Source: Kribbella caucasensis (lineage in GTDB: Bacteria; Actinomycetota; Actinomycetes; Propionibacteriales; Kribbellaceae). From it: a stretch of DNA of 64,000 bases. The DNA lies in the NCBI RefSeq assembly GCF_004361855.1, contig NZ_SNWQ01000001.1, positions 62,001 through 126,000 of the forward strand. The letters are read 5' to 3'. Under the pieces are notes generated by a model that was given only the letters and a program-made list of their open reading frames with translations, was not told the DNA's origin and did no database searches. Of this stretch, positions 52,937 through 62,142 are shown piece after piece. Position numbers and translations under genes: made by a program. The stretch's first letter is position 1, and every line of letters begins with the position of its first letter.

Positions 52937-55858
52937 ATGCAGACCCATGCGCCCGGAGTGGTCGGCAGAGACGGGGAGATCGCTCAGCTCGACCAACTGC
53001 TGACCGCGACCCGCTTCGGTCGCGGCGGTGCGGTCTTCCTGGCCGGCGAGGCCGGGATCGGCAAGAGCCGGCTAGCGGCAGTGGGCACCACGACCGCCCT
53101 GGACAACGGCATGGTCACCTTGCGCGGACGGGTCGGCGCGATCGGCGCGACCGTTGCCTTCCGGCCGTTCGCGGAGGCGTTGCTCTCGCTGATCCGGCGC
53201 GGCGAGATGCCCGAACCCGAGGCTCTGGGCCCGTACCGGCGGGTGCTGGGCCGACTGATCCCCGACTGGGACTACGGCGACAGCAACGAGACGACCGCGT
53301 CCGCGGTACTGCTCGGCGAGGCCGTGCTCCGGCTCCTCGAACTCGTCGGTCGCGACCGCGGCTGCCTGCTCGTACTGGAGGACCTGCAGGGCTCCGACCC
53401 GGAGACGCTGGCGGTGATCGAGTATCTGCTGGACAACCTCGAAGACCAGCCCATCGCCCTGATCGCGACCGTCCGCTCGGAACGCTGCCCCGCCGCCGAG
53501 CTGGCGCAGTTGGCCGACCAGCGCGGTACAGCCGTGGTGATCGAACTCCAGCCGCTCGACCGCGACGACGTACGCCGGCTGGCCGCCGATCGGCTGGCCG
53601 TCAGCCCGGATGCCGTTCCCGACCAGCTCGCCGAGCGACTGTGGACCGACAGCGCCGGAATCCCCTTCATCGTCGAGGAACTCCTGCAGGAAGCAAGTAG
53701 GTCAGGGCAACTGCTGTCCGGGACGGACGGCAAGGTGCAGGTCGCCGACGAGCTGCGGATGACCGTCCCGGCCGCGATCGTGCGCAGTATCAGCAGTCGC
53801 ACCGAACAGCTGGGACCCGAGTCGAGGGAACTACTCGTCCTGGCGGCCGTTATCGGTCATCGCTTCCCGCTGAGCGTGGTCCGGCAGGCCAGCAATATCG
53901 ACGAGCGCCAGCTCCTCGCGACCCTGCGCGCCGGATTGGCGGCTCAACTGGTCGGGCCGGACGAGCCGGTGCCCGATTGGTACGCGTTCCGGCATCCGCT
54001 GACCGCCGAGGCACTCCTGGCAGGGCTCAACCCGACCGAGCGGGCAGCACTCGCCCGGCGATGCGCGGATGCTGTCGAGGTCCTGCACCCCGGTCTGCCC
54101 GGCGAGTGGTCCCCGATGGTCGCAGAGTTGGCGGAGACAGGTGGCGACCCGATCCGCGCCGGTCGGCTCTTCGCCGAGACCGGGCGCCGGTCGTTCGACG
54201 AGGGCTCGATGAGAAGTGCCGCGAATCTGCTGGATCGGGCGTACACCCTGCTGGTCGACGATCCCGACGTCGGTTACCGGGCGGACGTGCTCGGCTCGCT
54301 GATTCTCGCGCTCGGCGAGACCGGCCAGTTCGAGCATCCGGTGGCGCGTTCGGAGGTCATCGATCTGCTGGCCGACCGCGGTCTGGACAGCCGTCGAGTG
54401 GCGGCTCTGCACGTCCGGCTCGCCGAGCTCGAGCACTCGGCCGGCCGCTGGTCCTCGGCGATGACTCATGTGGCGACGGCCCGGTCCCTCCTCGGCCCGG
54501 AAGCCGGCGACGCCGACCTTGCTCCGCTGGACGCGATCGCGGCCGCGCTGGAGATGACCCGGACCAGCCCCGGCCGGCTCAAGTCGGCGGCGGAGCTGGG
54601 CACCCGAGCGGCCGAGGCCGCGAAGCGCGCGAACCTGCCGACGGTCGAGGCCGACGCCTGGCAGCTCCTCGGCATCCTCGCCCGCGAACACGATCTGGAA
54701 CAGTCGATCAACTACTTCCAGCGAGCCCGGCAGGTCGCGACCGACAACAGCCTGGGCCTGCAGCGCGTGATCGCACACATCTTCCAAGCGGGCTCGATCT
54801 GCCTGGCCGACGGCAGTGTGGCCGAGCTCGAGACGGCCAGGCAGCAAGCCCTGCGGATCGGTGCCATTCCGAGCGCCTACGAGGTCGAGGGCGTGCTTGC
54901 CCAGCAGGCGGTACTACGGGCGGAGTACGAGCTGGCCGCCGTGATGATCGAGGAGTGCCTGGAGGTGACCCGGCGGCTCAAGCTCAGCCGGGGAGCGCCG
55001 TACGTGCTGGTGACGAAGGCGATGCTGGCTGGGCATCAGGCCAGGCGGGCGGAGATGGAGGAGACGCTCGGCGAGCTCGCGGTGTACGGGGAGCGGGCTT
55101 CGCACGAGTTGCCCTTGTCGTACGGGCTGGCGCGGACGTTCTGCGCGTTGCTGGAGGAGAAACGGGACCTAGCCGAGTCCGAGATGGCGCAGGCGCTGGC
55201 GTACGACGCGCAGAACCCGACCAAGTTCCACATGGCCGGGAAGTACGGGCTCGGTCTGCTGCTCGGGGTGCTCGCCGGGCGGAACGGGTGGGCGCACTTC
55301 GAGGCTGTAACCGAGCGGGCGGCCAGTGGGATGCGGTGGAACAGGCAGTTTGTGCAATGGGCGCAGGCAGTCTTGCTCGGCCGTGATGGGCGAGGTGCGG
55401 AGGCAAGCGCGATGGTGGAGTTGGCGTTGGAGAGTTCGGAGCTCTATCCGATGGCGCGGCATCTGGGGTTGCGGCTGGTGGCGGAGCCGGCCGCCGCGGA
55501 CGGATGGGGCGAGCCGATAACGTGGTTGCGGCAGGCCGAGGACCACTTTCACACCGCGGATGTGCCGGCGGTCTCGAGTGCCTGCCGGAGTCTGTTGCGG
55601 CAGCTCGGGGCGACGGTGTCGCAGCGGCGAATGGGGTCGGACCAAGTGCCCGCGCATCTGCGGCAACTGGGGATCACCTCCCGGGAGTACGAGGTCTGCC
55701 TGCTGCTGGTGGATCGAATCGGGAACAAGTCGATCGCGTCGCGGTTGCACATCTCGCCGCGCACGGTGGAGAAACATGTCGCGAGCCTGATGACCAAGAC
55801 GCGGCAGCCGGACCGGGAGGCGCTGAGTAGCTTTGCTCGGACGGTGTTGCAGGACTGA
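52937..55858 (+). CDS. LAL-type LuxR regulator
   Basis: A 973-residue regulator of the MalT/LAL type: an N-terminal ATPase with Walker A GEAGIGKS (37-44) and Walker B-like GCLLVLEDLQG, a long helical TPR-like middle, and a C-terminal LuxR HTH (LGITSREYEVCLLLVDRIGN, then LHISPRTVEKHVASL). Such proteins activate secondary-metabolite genes on ligand and ATP binding. It follows the class II precursor after a terminator, so it has its own promoter. It is a candidate activator of the lanM locus and perhaps the binder of the twin palindromes. Confidence 0.88.
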   Translation: MQTHAPGVVGRDGEIAQLDQLLTATRFGRGGAVFLAGEAGIGKSRLAAVGTTTALDNGMVTLRGRVGAIGATVAFRPFAEALLSLIRRGEMPEPEALGPYRRVLGRLIPDWDYGDSNETTASAVLLGEAVLRLLELVGRDRGCLLVLEDLQGSDPETLAVIEYLLDNLEDQPIALIATVRSERCPAAELAQLADQRGTAVVIELQPLDRDDVRRLAADRLAVSPDAVPDQLAERLWTDSAGIPFIVEELLQEASRSGQLLSGTDGKVQVADELRMTVPAAIVRSISSRTEQLGPESRELLVLAAVIGHRFPLSVVRQASNIDERQLLATLRAGLAAQLVGPDEPVPDWYAFRHPLTAEALLAGLNPTERAALARRCADAVEVLHPGLPGEWSPMVAELAETGGDPIRAGRLFAETGRRSFDEGSMRSAANLLDRAYTLLVDDPDVGYRADVLGSLILALGETGQFEHPVARSEVIDLLADRGLDSRRVAALHVRLAELEHSAGRWSSAMTHVATARSLLGPEAGDADLAPLDAIAAALEMTRTSPGRLKSAAELGTRAAEAAKRANLPTVEADAWQLLGILAREHDLEQSINYFQRARQVATDNSLGLQRVIAHIFQAGSICLADGSVAELETARQQALRIGAIPSAYEVEGVLAQQAVLRAEYELAAVMIEECLEVTRRLKLSRGAPYVLVTKAMLAGHQARRAEMEETLGELAVYGERASHELPLSYGLARTFCALLEEKRDLAESEMAQALAYDAQNPTKFHMAGKYGLGLLLGVLAGRNGWAHFEAVTERAASGMRWNRQFVQWAQAVLLGRDGRGAEASAMVELALESSELYPMARHLGLRLVAEPAAADGWGEPITWLRQAEDHFHTADVPAVSSACRSLLRQLGATVSQRRMGSDQVPAHLRQLGITSREYEVCLLLVDRIGNKSIASRLHISPRTVEKHVASLMTKTRQPDREALSSFARTVLQD

Positions 55859-56030
55859 GCCCTCCGACCGCGCGTGTACAGGGCGCGGGGATGGCCGGAC
55901 AGTGATAGTTGTCGATTCACGGACTTCCGGGACGACCGCCCGTCCCGGTGAGGCGAACCCGTGAGGCTGGTTAACTTATGAACACTCGCTTTCTATATAG
56001 GATGGGCGAGTGGCAGGCAAGGGGTCGGAC

Positions 56031-57260
56031 ATGAGCAAGGGAACGGTCGGCGGCGGCGGTACGACGATGCTGCGGCGGATCAACGTCGCTGCGGTGCTGG
56101 ACGCTGTCCGGCGATCAGCCCCGGCACCGCTGCGGGTAGCCGAACTGGTCGAGCGGACCGGTCTCGCCCGGCCGACCGTCGCGCAGGCCGTCGACGAGCT
56201 GCTCGACGCGGGCTGGCTGCAGCAGCACGGGCCGGATTCGGCCGACCGCTCGCTCGGACGGCCGGCCATCCGGGTCTCGCTGCGGGGTCGCGCCGCGCCC
56301 GTGCTCGGCCTGGATGTCGGCCCGCACCGAGTCACCGTCGGTGTCTCCGACCTGGCCGGCCGCAAGCTCGCGCTGGTACGCCGGTCGGGGCCGGGGTGGA
56401 CCGCCCAGGAACTCCTCGGGGTGATCAGCGAGGTGATCACCGAGGCCCTCGCGGAAGCGGACGTGCCGGCCGAGGACGTCGCCGCCGCGGTCGCCGCCAG
56501 CCCGGGCATCGTGGACGAGCACACCGGCCGGGTCCAGCTGGTCCCGAGCGTGCCGGGCTGGTCCTCGATCGACCTGGTCAAGCACGTTCGCAGCCTGCTC
56601 GACTGCCCGGTCATGCTCGACAACGACGCCAACCTGGCCGCCCTCGCGATCGCCGCGGCCCGGGGTGGGACGGGCACGTTGCTGGCCGTGCAGTGGGGTG
56701 AGCGACTCGGCGCCGGCATCGTGATCGACGGCCGGCTACACCGCGGGACGGGTGCCGCCGGCGAGATCGGCTTCATCGCGACCGCCCCGGACGACGTGAT
56801 CAACCCCGAGGACAGCCGGGGACCGCTGGAGCGCGCGGTCGGTTCCGAGGCGATCGCCGCCCTTGGTCGCCAGGCAGTGCTCGACCACCCCGATTCCCGG
56901 CTCGCCGAGCTCGGGCGGGACCAGCTCGACACCGCCGACGTGTTCGCCGCGGCGGCCGAGCGGGATCCGGTCGCCCAGGCGGTCGTTCAGCAGGTTGCGC
57001 GTGACTTCGCCCGCGCACTGGCCCCCGCAGTACTGGTCCTCGACCCGACGGCCGTGGTGATCGGCGGCGGTGTCGCCCGGGCCGGCGCGGTCCTGCTCGA
57101 CGCGATCTCCGACCAGCTCCGCCTGCTCACCCTGAACCACCCCAAGCTCGAACTCTCCGCCCTCGCCGAAGACGCCGTCGTTACCGGCGCCATGCGAATG
57201 GCCCTGGACGAAGTCTGGCAACGCAAACTCCCCACCCCCGCCATGACCACCACCGCCTGA
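56031..57260 (+). CDS. ROK family transcriptional regulator
   Basis: A 409-residue protein with an N-terminal winged HTH (AAVLDAVRRSAPAPLRVAEL, GLARPTVAQAVDELL) fused to a ROK sugar-kinase fold (GLDVGPHRVTVGVSDLAGR, DNDANLAALA, GAAGEIGFIA). The usual ROK zinc-binding Cys cluster is not seen. ATG 56031 with AAGGGG was chosen over the GTG at 56010. The upstream gap has an AT-rich TTAACTTATGAACACTCG stretch that probably holds the promoter. The target sugar genes are not in the immediate vicinity. Confidence 0.85.
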   Translation: MSKGTVGGGGTTMLRRINVAAVLDAVRRSAPAPLRVAELVERTGLARPTVAQAVDELLDAGWLQQHGPDSADRSLGRPAIRVSLRGRAAPVLGLDVGPHRVTVGVSDLAGRKLALVRRSGPGWTAQELLGVISEVITEALAEADVPAEDVAAAVAASPGIVDEHTGRVQLVPSVPGWSSIDLVKHVRSLLDCPVMLDNDANLAALAIAAARGGTGTLLAVQWGERLGAGIVIDGRLHRGTGAAGEIGFIATAPDDVINPEDSRGPLERAVGSEAIAALGRQAVLDHPDSRLAELGRDQLDTADVFAAAAERDPVAQAVVQQVARDFARALAPAVLVLDPTAVVIGGGVARAGAVLLDAISDQLRLLTLNHPKLELSALAEDAVVTGAMRMALDEVWQRKLPTPAMTTTA

Positions 57261-57299
57261 CGCTCACCGCGGCCAGCGCCCTGGTCCGGTGCGTGCGAC

Positions 57300-57659
57300 T
57301 CACATCGGAGGGCCGTAGTAGTCCCGGTAGTAGTTGCCGAGGCGGTCCCGGTAGTCGCGGTCGTCCGTTTGGTCCGGGTCGAACTCGGGGGCGTTCTTGA
57401 TCTCCTCCTTGGTGCGGTCGACGTAGACCTTCTCCTCATCCATGTCGATGCGTTGCACCACGCCGGCGGGGAGCAGCACCTTGCGGCCGAGGATCCACGG
57501 GCCGGTGTCGACGACGATCGACGTAGGGTCGAAGTCATCGGCCTTGTCGACCTTGCCGATGTCGCCGTCCGTCGCGACGATCTTGAACCCGACGATGTCC
57601 ATGCCACTGGTGTAGCCGGCGTCCTGGCGGTAGTTCCACGGGTCGAACATGCTCGTCAT
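57300..57659 (-). CDS. PRC-barrel domain protein (DUF2171-like)
   Basis: A 119-residue cytoplasmic protein with a PRC-barrel fold: GMDIVGFKIVATDGDIGKVD, then VVDTGPWILGRKVLLPAGVV and an acidic tail ending RDRLGNYYRDYYGPPM. PRC barrels act in RNA processing or photosynthetic and stress assemblies; the specific role is unknown. ATG 57659 was chosen because a ribosome-binding-like AGGAAC precedes it; an upstream in-frame start at 57719 adds 20 residues. Confidence 0.75.
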   Translation of the reverse strand: MTSMFDPWNYRQDAGYTSGMDIVGFKIVATDGDIGKVDKADDFDPTSIVVDTGPWILGRKVLLPAGVVQRIDMDEEKVYVDRTKEEIKNAPEFDPDQTDDRDYRDRLGNYYRDYYGPPM

Positions 57660-57812
57660 CGTTCCTGCCTTCCTGTCCTCCGGGCCCGGACCCGACCTCG
57701 TTGTCGAGTTCGTCGACACCCAGGCTGATGAGGTACCCGGCAGTGAAACTCCTTGCTCTGCGTGCTCCGACGACTGCTGTCCGCTCTGCGTCTGCGCTGT
57801 CGCCGGCCGCGG

Positions 57813-58577
57813 CTACCGGCAGGACACCAACTGCTCGGCGCGGACGACCGCCGAGGCGATCGCGTCGGGGCGATCGAGGTGGACGAGGTGGGCCGAGTCG
57901 GGGAGGAGCTGGACGTCGGCGGAGAGTCGTTCGGCCAAGCGGCGCTGGGCCCGCGACCATCTGCCGGCGGTGAATCGTGAGGATCCCCCGGTGGCGACCA
58001 GCACGACGGTCGGCGGCGCCTCGATCGGGCGGGTGAGCAGCTCCCCTACCTCACGGGCGAGAGCCCAGCTTGTGGTCAGCTCCTGCCAGAACAGCAACCA
58101 CGAGTACGTCGTACCGTAGCGGGCCCGCACGGTTGCCTTGGGCAAGCGGTCGCGTCCTGCGGTGCTTCCGATCGGGATCAGGAGACGGCGTGCGGCCGGT
58201 CCCAGGAGGGCAGGTAGGCCCAGTCTGCCGAGGAGGGTGAGGAACGCGCGGACGGCTCGATCGCCGCGAGTGCCGGGGTAGAACCAGCGCAGGCCGGTCT
58301 CCGAGGTGAGGCTGGTGTCGACCAGGACGAGGGCCACGACCTGGTCGGGGTGTTGAAGTGTCCACCGAAGCGCCGCGAGACCGCCGATCGAGTGGCCGAC
58401 GAGGCCGACCGGAGTATTGGCGGTCAACTCGGCGGGCGGTGTGGTGACCGGGGTGCGCCAGGGGTCGACGATCCGGATGTCGGAGTCCGCCGGGAGCAGG
58501 TCGACGACTGGGCCGAACTCCTCGGGAGTCTCGGCCAGGCCGGGCAGCACGATCCAGCTCAACCGGGCGGCGGTCAT
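57813..58577 (-). CDS. Alpha/beta hydrolase
   Basis: A 254-residue alpha/beta-fold hydrolase. The nucleophile Ser is in VGLVGHSIGGLAAL, the oxyanion region is WIVLPGLAETPEEF, and a likely catalytic His is in PDSAHLVHLDRPD near the C-terminus. Substrate unknown. It has an ATG start at 58577, and the gap to the divergent lysX is about 90 bases. Confidence 0.8.
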   Translation of the reverse strand: MTAARLSWIVLPGLAETPEEFGPVVDLLPADSDIRIVDPWRTPVTTPPAELTANTPVGLVGHSIGGLAALRWTLQHPDQVVALVLVDTSLTSETGLRWFYPGTRGDRAVRAFLTLLGRLGLPALLGPAARRLLIPIGSTAGRDRLPKATVRARYGTTYSWLLFWQELTTSWALAREVGELLTRPIEAPPTVVLVATGGSSRFTAGRWSRAQRRLAERLSADVQLLPDSAHLVHLDRPDAIASAVVRAEQLVSCR

Positions 58578-58670
58578 GCCGGAAGGGTCGCACAAAGGCC
58601 CAAACCTGAGCACGGGAATAAGTGGGCGGGGGCGGCGGGTGGGTTCGGGTGGGAGTGGGATGATCACCGG

Positions 58671-61600
58671 GTGTCGTCGGAGAAGGTCATCCCGAAGTGG
58701 CAGCAGCAGGCTGCTGGGTGGGTGGGGCTCGCTGTGGTGTTCGCGGCGGTCTGGTCGTTCGTCGCGGTGCCGGTGCACCTGTTCGCGCCGAACTTGGTCA
58801 AACGGGTCGAGGGCGCGATCGACTTCTTCGGCATCCCGGCCGGGCACACCTTCCTGTCCGCGGTCTATCTCGCCGTCGTCGGCAGTGCGCTGCTGCGCGG
58901 CAAGCGGGCGGCGCTGCTGTGGGTCATGTTCGTCTTCGAGGGTTTCTGGCTGCTCACCCAGATCGCGAGTCTCGGCTTCATCAGCGTCCAGCTCGCGAAC
59001 CCGAACGACCCCGACCTGATCGCCGAGTTCGGCCGCGCGTCGTACGAGGATCTCGAGCTCGGCATCGTCCGGGTGATCGTGCCGATCCTGATGATCGCGC
59101 TGCTGTGGAAGATCCGCGACAGCTTCCCGGCCCGGCTGGCTCCCGGAACGCGCCGCCTCGCGATCGTCTCGCTGGTCACCGGTCTGCTGATCTCGGCCGC
59201 GGTGAGCATCTCGCTGACCCAGGTGTTCCCGCACACCCTGCAAGGCCAACGGGAGAAGATCGGCTGGGCCGTCGTGGCCGCACTCGGCCAGACCCGAAGG
59301 CGGATGGGCTCGGGCCACGAAGGACACGGCTGGGTCGGCCTGACCGTCGGCTTCATCTCTGCCACCTCGCTGGTGATCGCGTTCTGGATCTTCCTCCGCT
59401 CGGTCCGCCGGGTTCGGTACCTGAGCCAGATCGAGGAACTCCAGCTCCGCCGCCTGCTCCTCCAGTACGGCGAACGCGACAGCCTCGGGTACTTCGCCAC
59501 CAGGCGCGACAAGGCCGTCGTCTTCTCCCCCGACAACAACGCCGCGATCGCGTATCGCGTGGTCAACGGGGTCAGCCTGGCCAGCGGCGACCCACTCGGC
59601 GATCCCGCGGCCTGGCCCGGCGCGATCAAACGCTGGCTTGCGGAATCACGGACCTATGGATGGTCGCCCGCCGTGCTGTCCGCCAGCGAGGAGGCCGCCC
59701 ACGCGTACGTCGACGCCGGGTTGCGCGCGCTCTCGATGGGCGACGAGGCGATCATCGACGTCGCGGACTTCACCCTCGAGGGCCGGACGATGCGCCCGGT
59801 TCGCCAGGCGGTCACGCGGGTCCAGCGAGCCGGGTACAGCGCCGAGGTCGTGCGGCACGGGGATCTCGCGCCGGCCACCCTCGCGCAGTACGTGGAGCTC
59901 GCGGAGACGTGGCGTGCCGGGCAGACCGAGCGCGGATTCTCGATGGCGCTCGGGCGGCTCGGCGATCCGTCCGACGCCCGCTGCGTGATGGTGATCGCGC
60001 GGGACGAGGACGGCGTCGTACGGGGGCTGTTGTCCTTTGTGCCGTGGGGCGTCCGGGGTGTGTCGCTCGACCTGATGCGGCGTGATCCGGAGTCGGTGAA
60101 CGGGCTGATGGAGTTCATGGTCACCGCGCTGGTCGACGCGTGCGGCGATCTCGGCCTGCACCGGATCTCGCTGAACTTCGCGATGTTCCGGGAGATCTTC
60201 AGCGATGCCGAACGCGTCGGCGCCGGCCCGGTACTCCGGCTCACGAACGCGCTGCTGACGGCGGCATCCCGCTTCTGGCAACTGGAGAGCCTCTACCAGT
60301 CGAACGAGAAGTACCTGCCGCGATGGTCGCCCCGGCTGATCTGCTACTCGCGCGGCGCCTCTTTGGCCCAGGTACTGCTCGCGGCCGGTACGGCGGAAGG
60401 GTTCCTGCCAGCACCGCGACCGTGGACCCGGGTCGACAGCGGCGCGTCCGCCGATCGGCACGCGATCATGGTCGGCGACGGCGCCCAGTTCGCGGCCGCG
60501 GTGCATGAGCAGGAGGACGAACTCCTCCGCCCCGCGCTGCCGGATCGCAAGTTCACCGAACAGGAACGCATTCGTCGCGCCAAGCTCGACGGGTTGGTTG
60601 CCGCAGGCATCGACCCGTACCCGGTCGGCGTACCCCGGACCGAAACCCTGGAACGCATCCGCGCCCTGCACCAGAACCTCCCACCCGACCACCACACCGG
60701 GCAGGAGGTCTCCGCCACCGGACGGGTCATGCGGCTGCGCAGCCACGGCGGGCTCACCTTCGCCTTGTTGCAGGACGGTCTCACCCAGCTCCAGGTCATG
60801 CTCACCGCGGACGCAGTCGGCGAGGAAGACCTGGGCAACTGGCACCGGTACGTCGATATCGGCGACCACGTCAGCGTCACGGGGGAGGTGGTCACGAGCC
60901 GACGAGGTGAGCTGTCGATCGCGGCGACCGGCTGGACGATGGCCGCGAAGTGCCTGCATCCCTTGCCGGACAAGCGGAAGGGGTTCACCGATCCGGAGTC
61001 GCGGGTTCGCCGCCGGCACTTGGATCTGGTGATGAACCCGGAGTCGTTGCGGATGATGCGGCACCGGAGTACCGCAGTACGGGCCCTGCGCAACGGTTTC
61101 GAGAGCCGCGGCTTCATCGAGGTGGAGACGCCGATGCTGCAGGCCGTGCACGGCGGGGCGAACGCGCGGCCGTTCGCCACCCACATCAACGCGTACGATA
61201 CCGAGCTGTTCCTGCGGATCGCGCCGGAGTTGTTCCTCAAGCGGTTGAGCGTCGGCGGGCTCGGCAAGGTGTTCGAGCTGAACCGGAACTTCCGCAACGA
61301 GGGGGCCGACGCGACGCACAACCCGGAGTTCACCTCGGTCGAGGCGTACCAGCCGTACGCCGACTACAACGTGATGCGCGAGCTGACCCGCGAACTGCTG
61401 ATCGAGACGGCGACCGCGGTGTTCGGCAAACCGGTGGTGCAGCGGGCGGACGGAGAGCTCGACATCTCCGGCGAATGGCCAGTGGTCACCGTGCACGACG
61501 CGGTCAGCCGGGCGACCGGCGTACAGGTCGACTCTGGTACGCCGGCTTCGCGGTTGCAGGAGATCTGTTCGGAGCACGGGGTGCATGTGGGGTTCGAGGT

Positions 61601-62015
61601 GTCCGCGGGCGAGTTGGTGCTGGAGCTGTACGACGAGTTGGTCGAACCGCGGACCACGACGCCGACGTTCTACATCGACTTTCCGTTGGAGACGTCACCG
61701 CTTACGCGGGCCCATCGGACCGACCCGCGATTGGCCGAGCGATGGGATCTCGTTGCCTTCGGCGCGGAAATCGGTACGGCGTACTCGGAGCTGGTGGATC
61801 CGGTCGAGCAACGCCGCCGGCTGACCGAGCAGTCGCTCAAGGCGGCCGCGGGTGATCCCGAGGCGATGTCTCTGGACGAGGACTTCCTCGGTGCGCTCGA
61901 GTACGCGATGCCGCCGACCGGTGGACTCGGGCTCGGGGTCGACCGGGTGATGATGATGCTCACCGGTCAGAACATCAGGGCCACATTGGCTTTCCCCTTC
62001 GTCCGGCGGCGGTGA
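58671..62015 (+). CDS. lysX: Bifunctional lysyl-phosphatidylglycerol synthase / lysyl-tRNA synthetase
   Basis: A 1114-residue fusion that charges tRNA-Lys and transfers lysine to phosphatidylglycerol, reducing negative surface charge and raising resistance to cationic peptides. The N-terminus has about six membrane helices. A GNAT-like DUF2156 lysyltransferase domain follows (DNNAAIAYRVVNGVSLASGD, LHRISLNFAMFREIFSDAER). Then comes a class II LysRS with OB fold (GQEVSATGRVMRLRSHGGLT), motif 2 FRNEGADATHNPEFTSVEAY and motif 3 GLGLGVDRVMMMLTG. GTG 58671 gives the natural start. Same arrangement as mycobacterial LysX. It could protect the host from its own lanthipeptides, but that is speculation. 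Confidence 0.93.
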   Translation: MSSEKVIPKWQQQAAGWVGLAVVFAAVWSFVAVPVHLFAPNLVKRVEGAIDFFGIPAGHTFLSAVYLAVVGSALLRGKRAALLWVMFVFEGFWLLTQIASLGFISVQLANPNDPDLIAEFGRASYEDLELGIVRVIVPILMIALLWKIRDSFPARLAPGTRRLAIVSLVTGLLISAAVSISLTQVFPHTLQGQREKIGWAVVAALGQTRRRMGSGHEGHGWVGLTVGFISATSLVIAFWIFLRSVRRVRYLSQIEELQLRRLLLQYGERDSLGYFATRRDKAVVFSPDNNAAIAYRVVNGVSLASGDPLGDPAAWPGAIKRWLAESRTYGWSPAVLSASEEAAHAYVDAGLRALSMGDEAIIDVADFTLEGRTMRPVRQAVTRVQRAGYSAEVVRHGDLAPATLAQYVELAETWRAGQTERGFSMALGRLGDPSDARCVMVIARDEDGVVRGLLSFVPWGVRGVSLDLMRRDPESVNGLMEFMVTALVDACGDLGLHRISLNFAMFREIFSDAERVGAGPVLRLTNALLTAASRFWQLESLYQSNEKYLPRWSPRLICYSRGASLAQVLLAAGTAEGFLPAPRPWTRVDSGASADRHAIMVGDGAQFAAAVHEQEDELLRPALPDRKFTEQERIRRAKLDGLVAAGIDPYPVGVPRTETLERIRALHQNLPPDHHTGQEVSATGRVMRLRSHGGLTFALLQDGLTQLQVMLTADAVGEEDLGNWHRYVDIGDHVSVTGEVVTSRRGELSIAATGWTMAAKCLHPLPDKRKGFTDPESRVRRRHLDLVMNPESLRMMRHRSTAVRALRNGFESRGFIEVETPMLQAVHGGANARPFATHINAYDTELFLRIAPELFLKRLSVGGLGKVFELNRNFRNEGADATHNPEFTSVEAYQPYADYNVMRELTRELLIETATAVFGKPVVQRADGELDISGEWPVVTVHDAVSRATGVQVDSGTPASRLQEICSEHGVHVGFEVSAGELVLELYDELVEPRTTTPTFYIDFPLETSPLTRAHRTDPRLAERWDLVAFGAEIGTAYSELVDPVEQRRRLTEQSLKAAAGDPEAMSLDEDFLGALEYAMPPTGGLGLGVDRVMMMLTGQNIRATLAFPFVRRR

Positions 62016-62039
62016 TTCGCGCTGCTGCCGGCTGAAGGA

Positions 62040-62142
62040 CGTACCGATCGACAGGAGGTGGTCGCCTGTCAGGCTGCCTTGCTCGCGTCACGCAGGCGTA
62101 ACCACCGTCCCGCGGCCCGGACACTACCTGTCGATCGGTACG
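62040..62142. repeat. 16-bp inverted repeat around the lysX / adenylase junction
   Basis: CGTACCGATCGACAGG at 62040-62055 is repeated exactly in inverted orientation at 62127-62142, inside the last codons of the adenylating enzyme gene. The interior adds partly complementary GTGGTCGCCTG and CAGGCGTAACCAC. It may act as a long bidirectional terminator. Confidence 0.6.

Noticed and set aside
58350..58670. Upstream extension of lysX
   Set aside because: It would overlap the divergent hydrolase gene for most of its 5' part; the GTG at 58671 gives the expected membrane-domain start.
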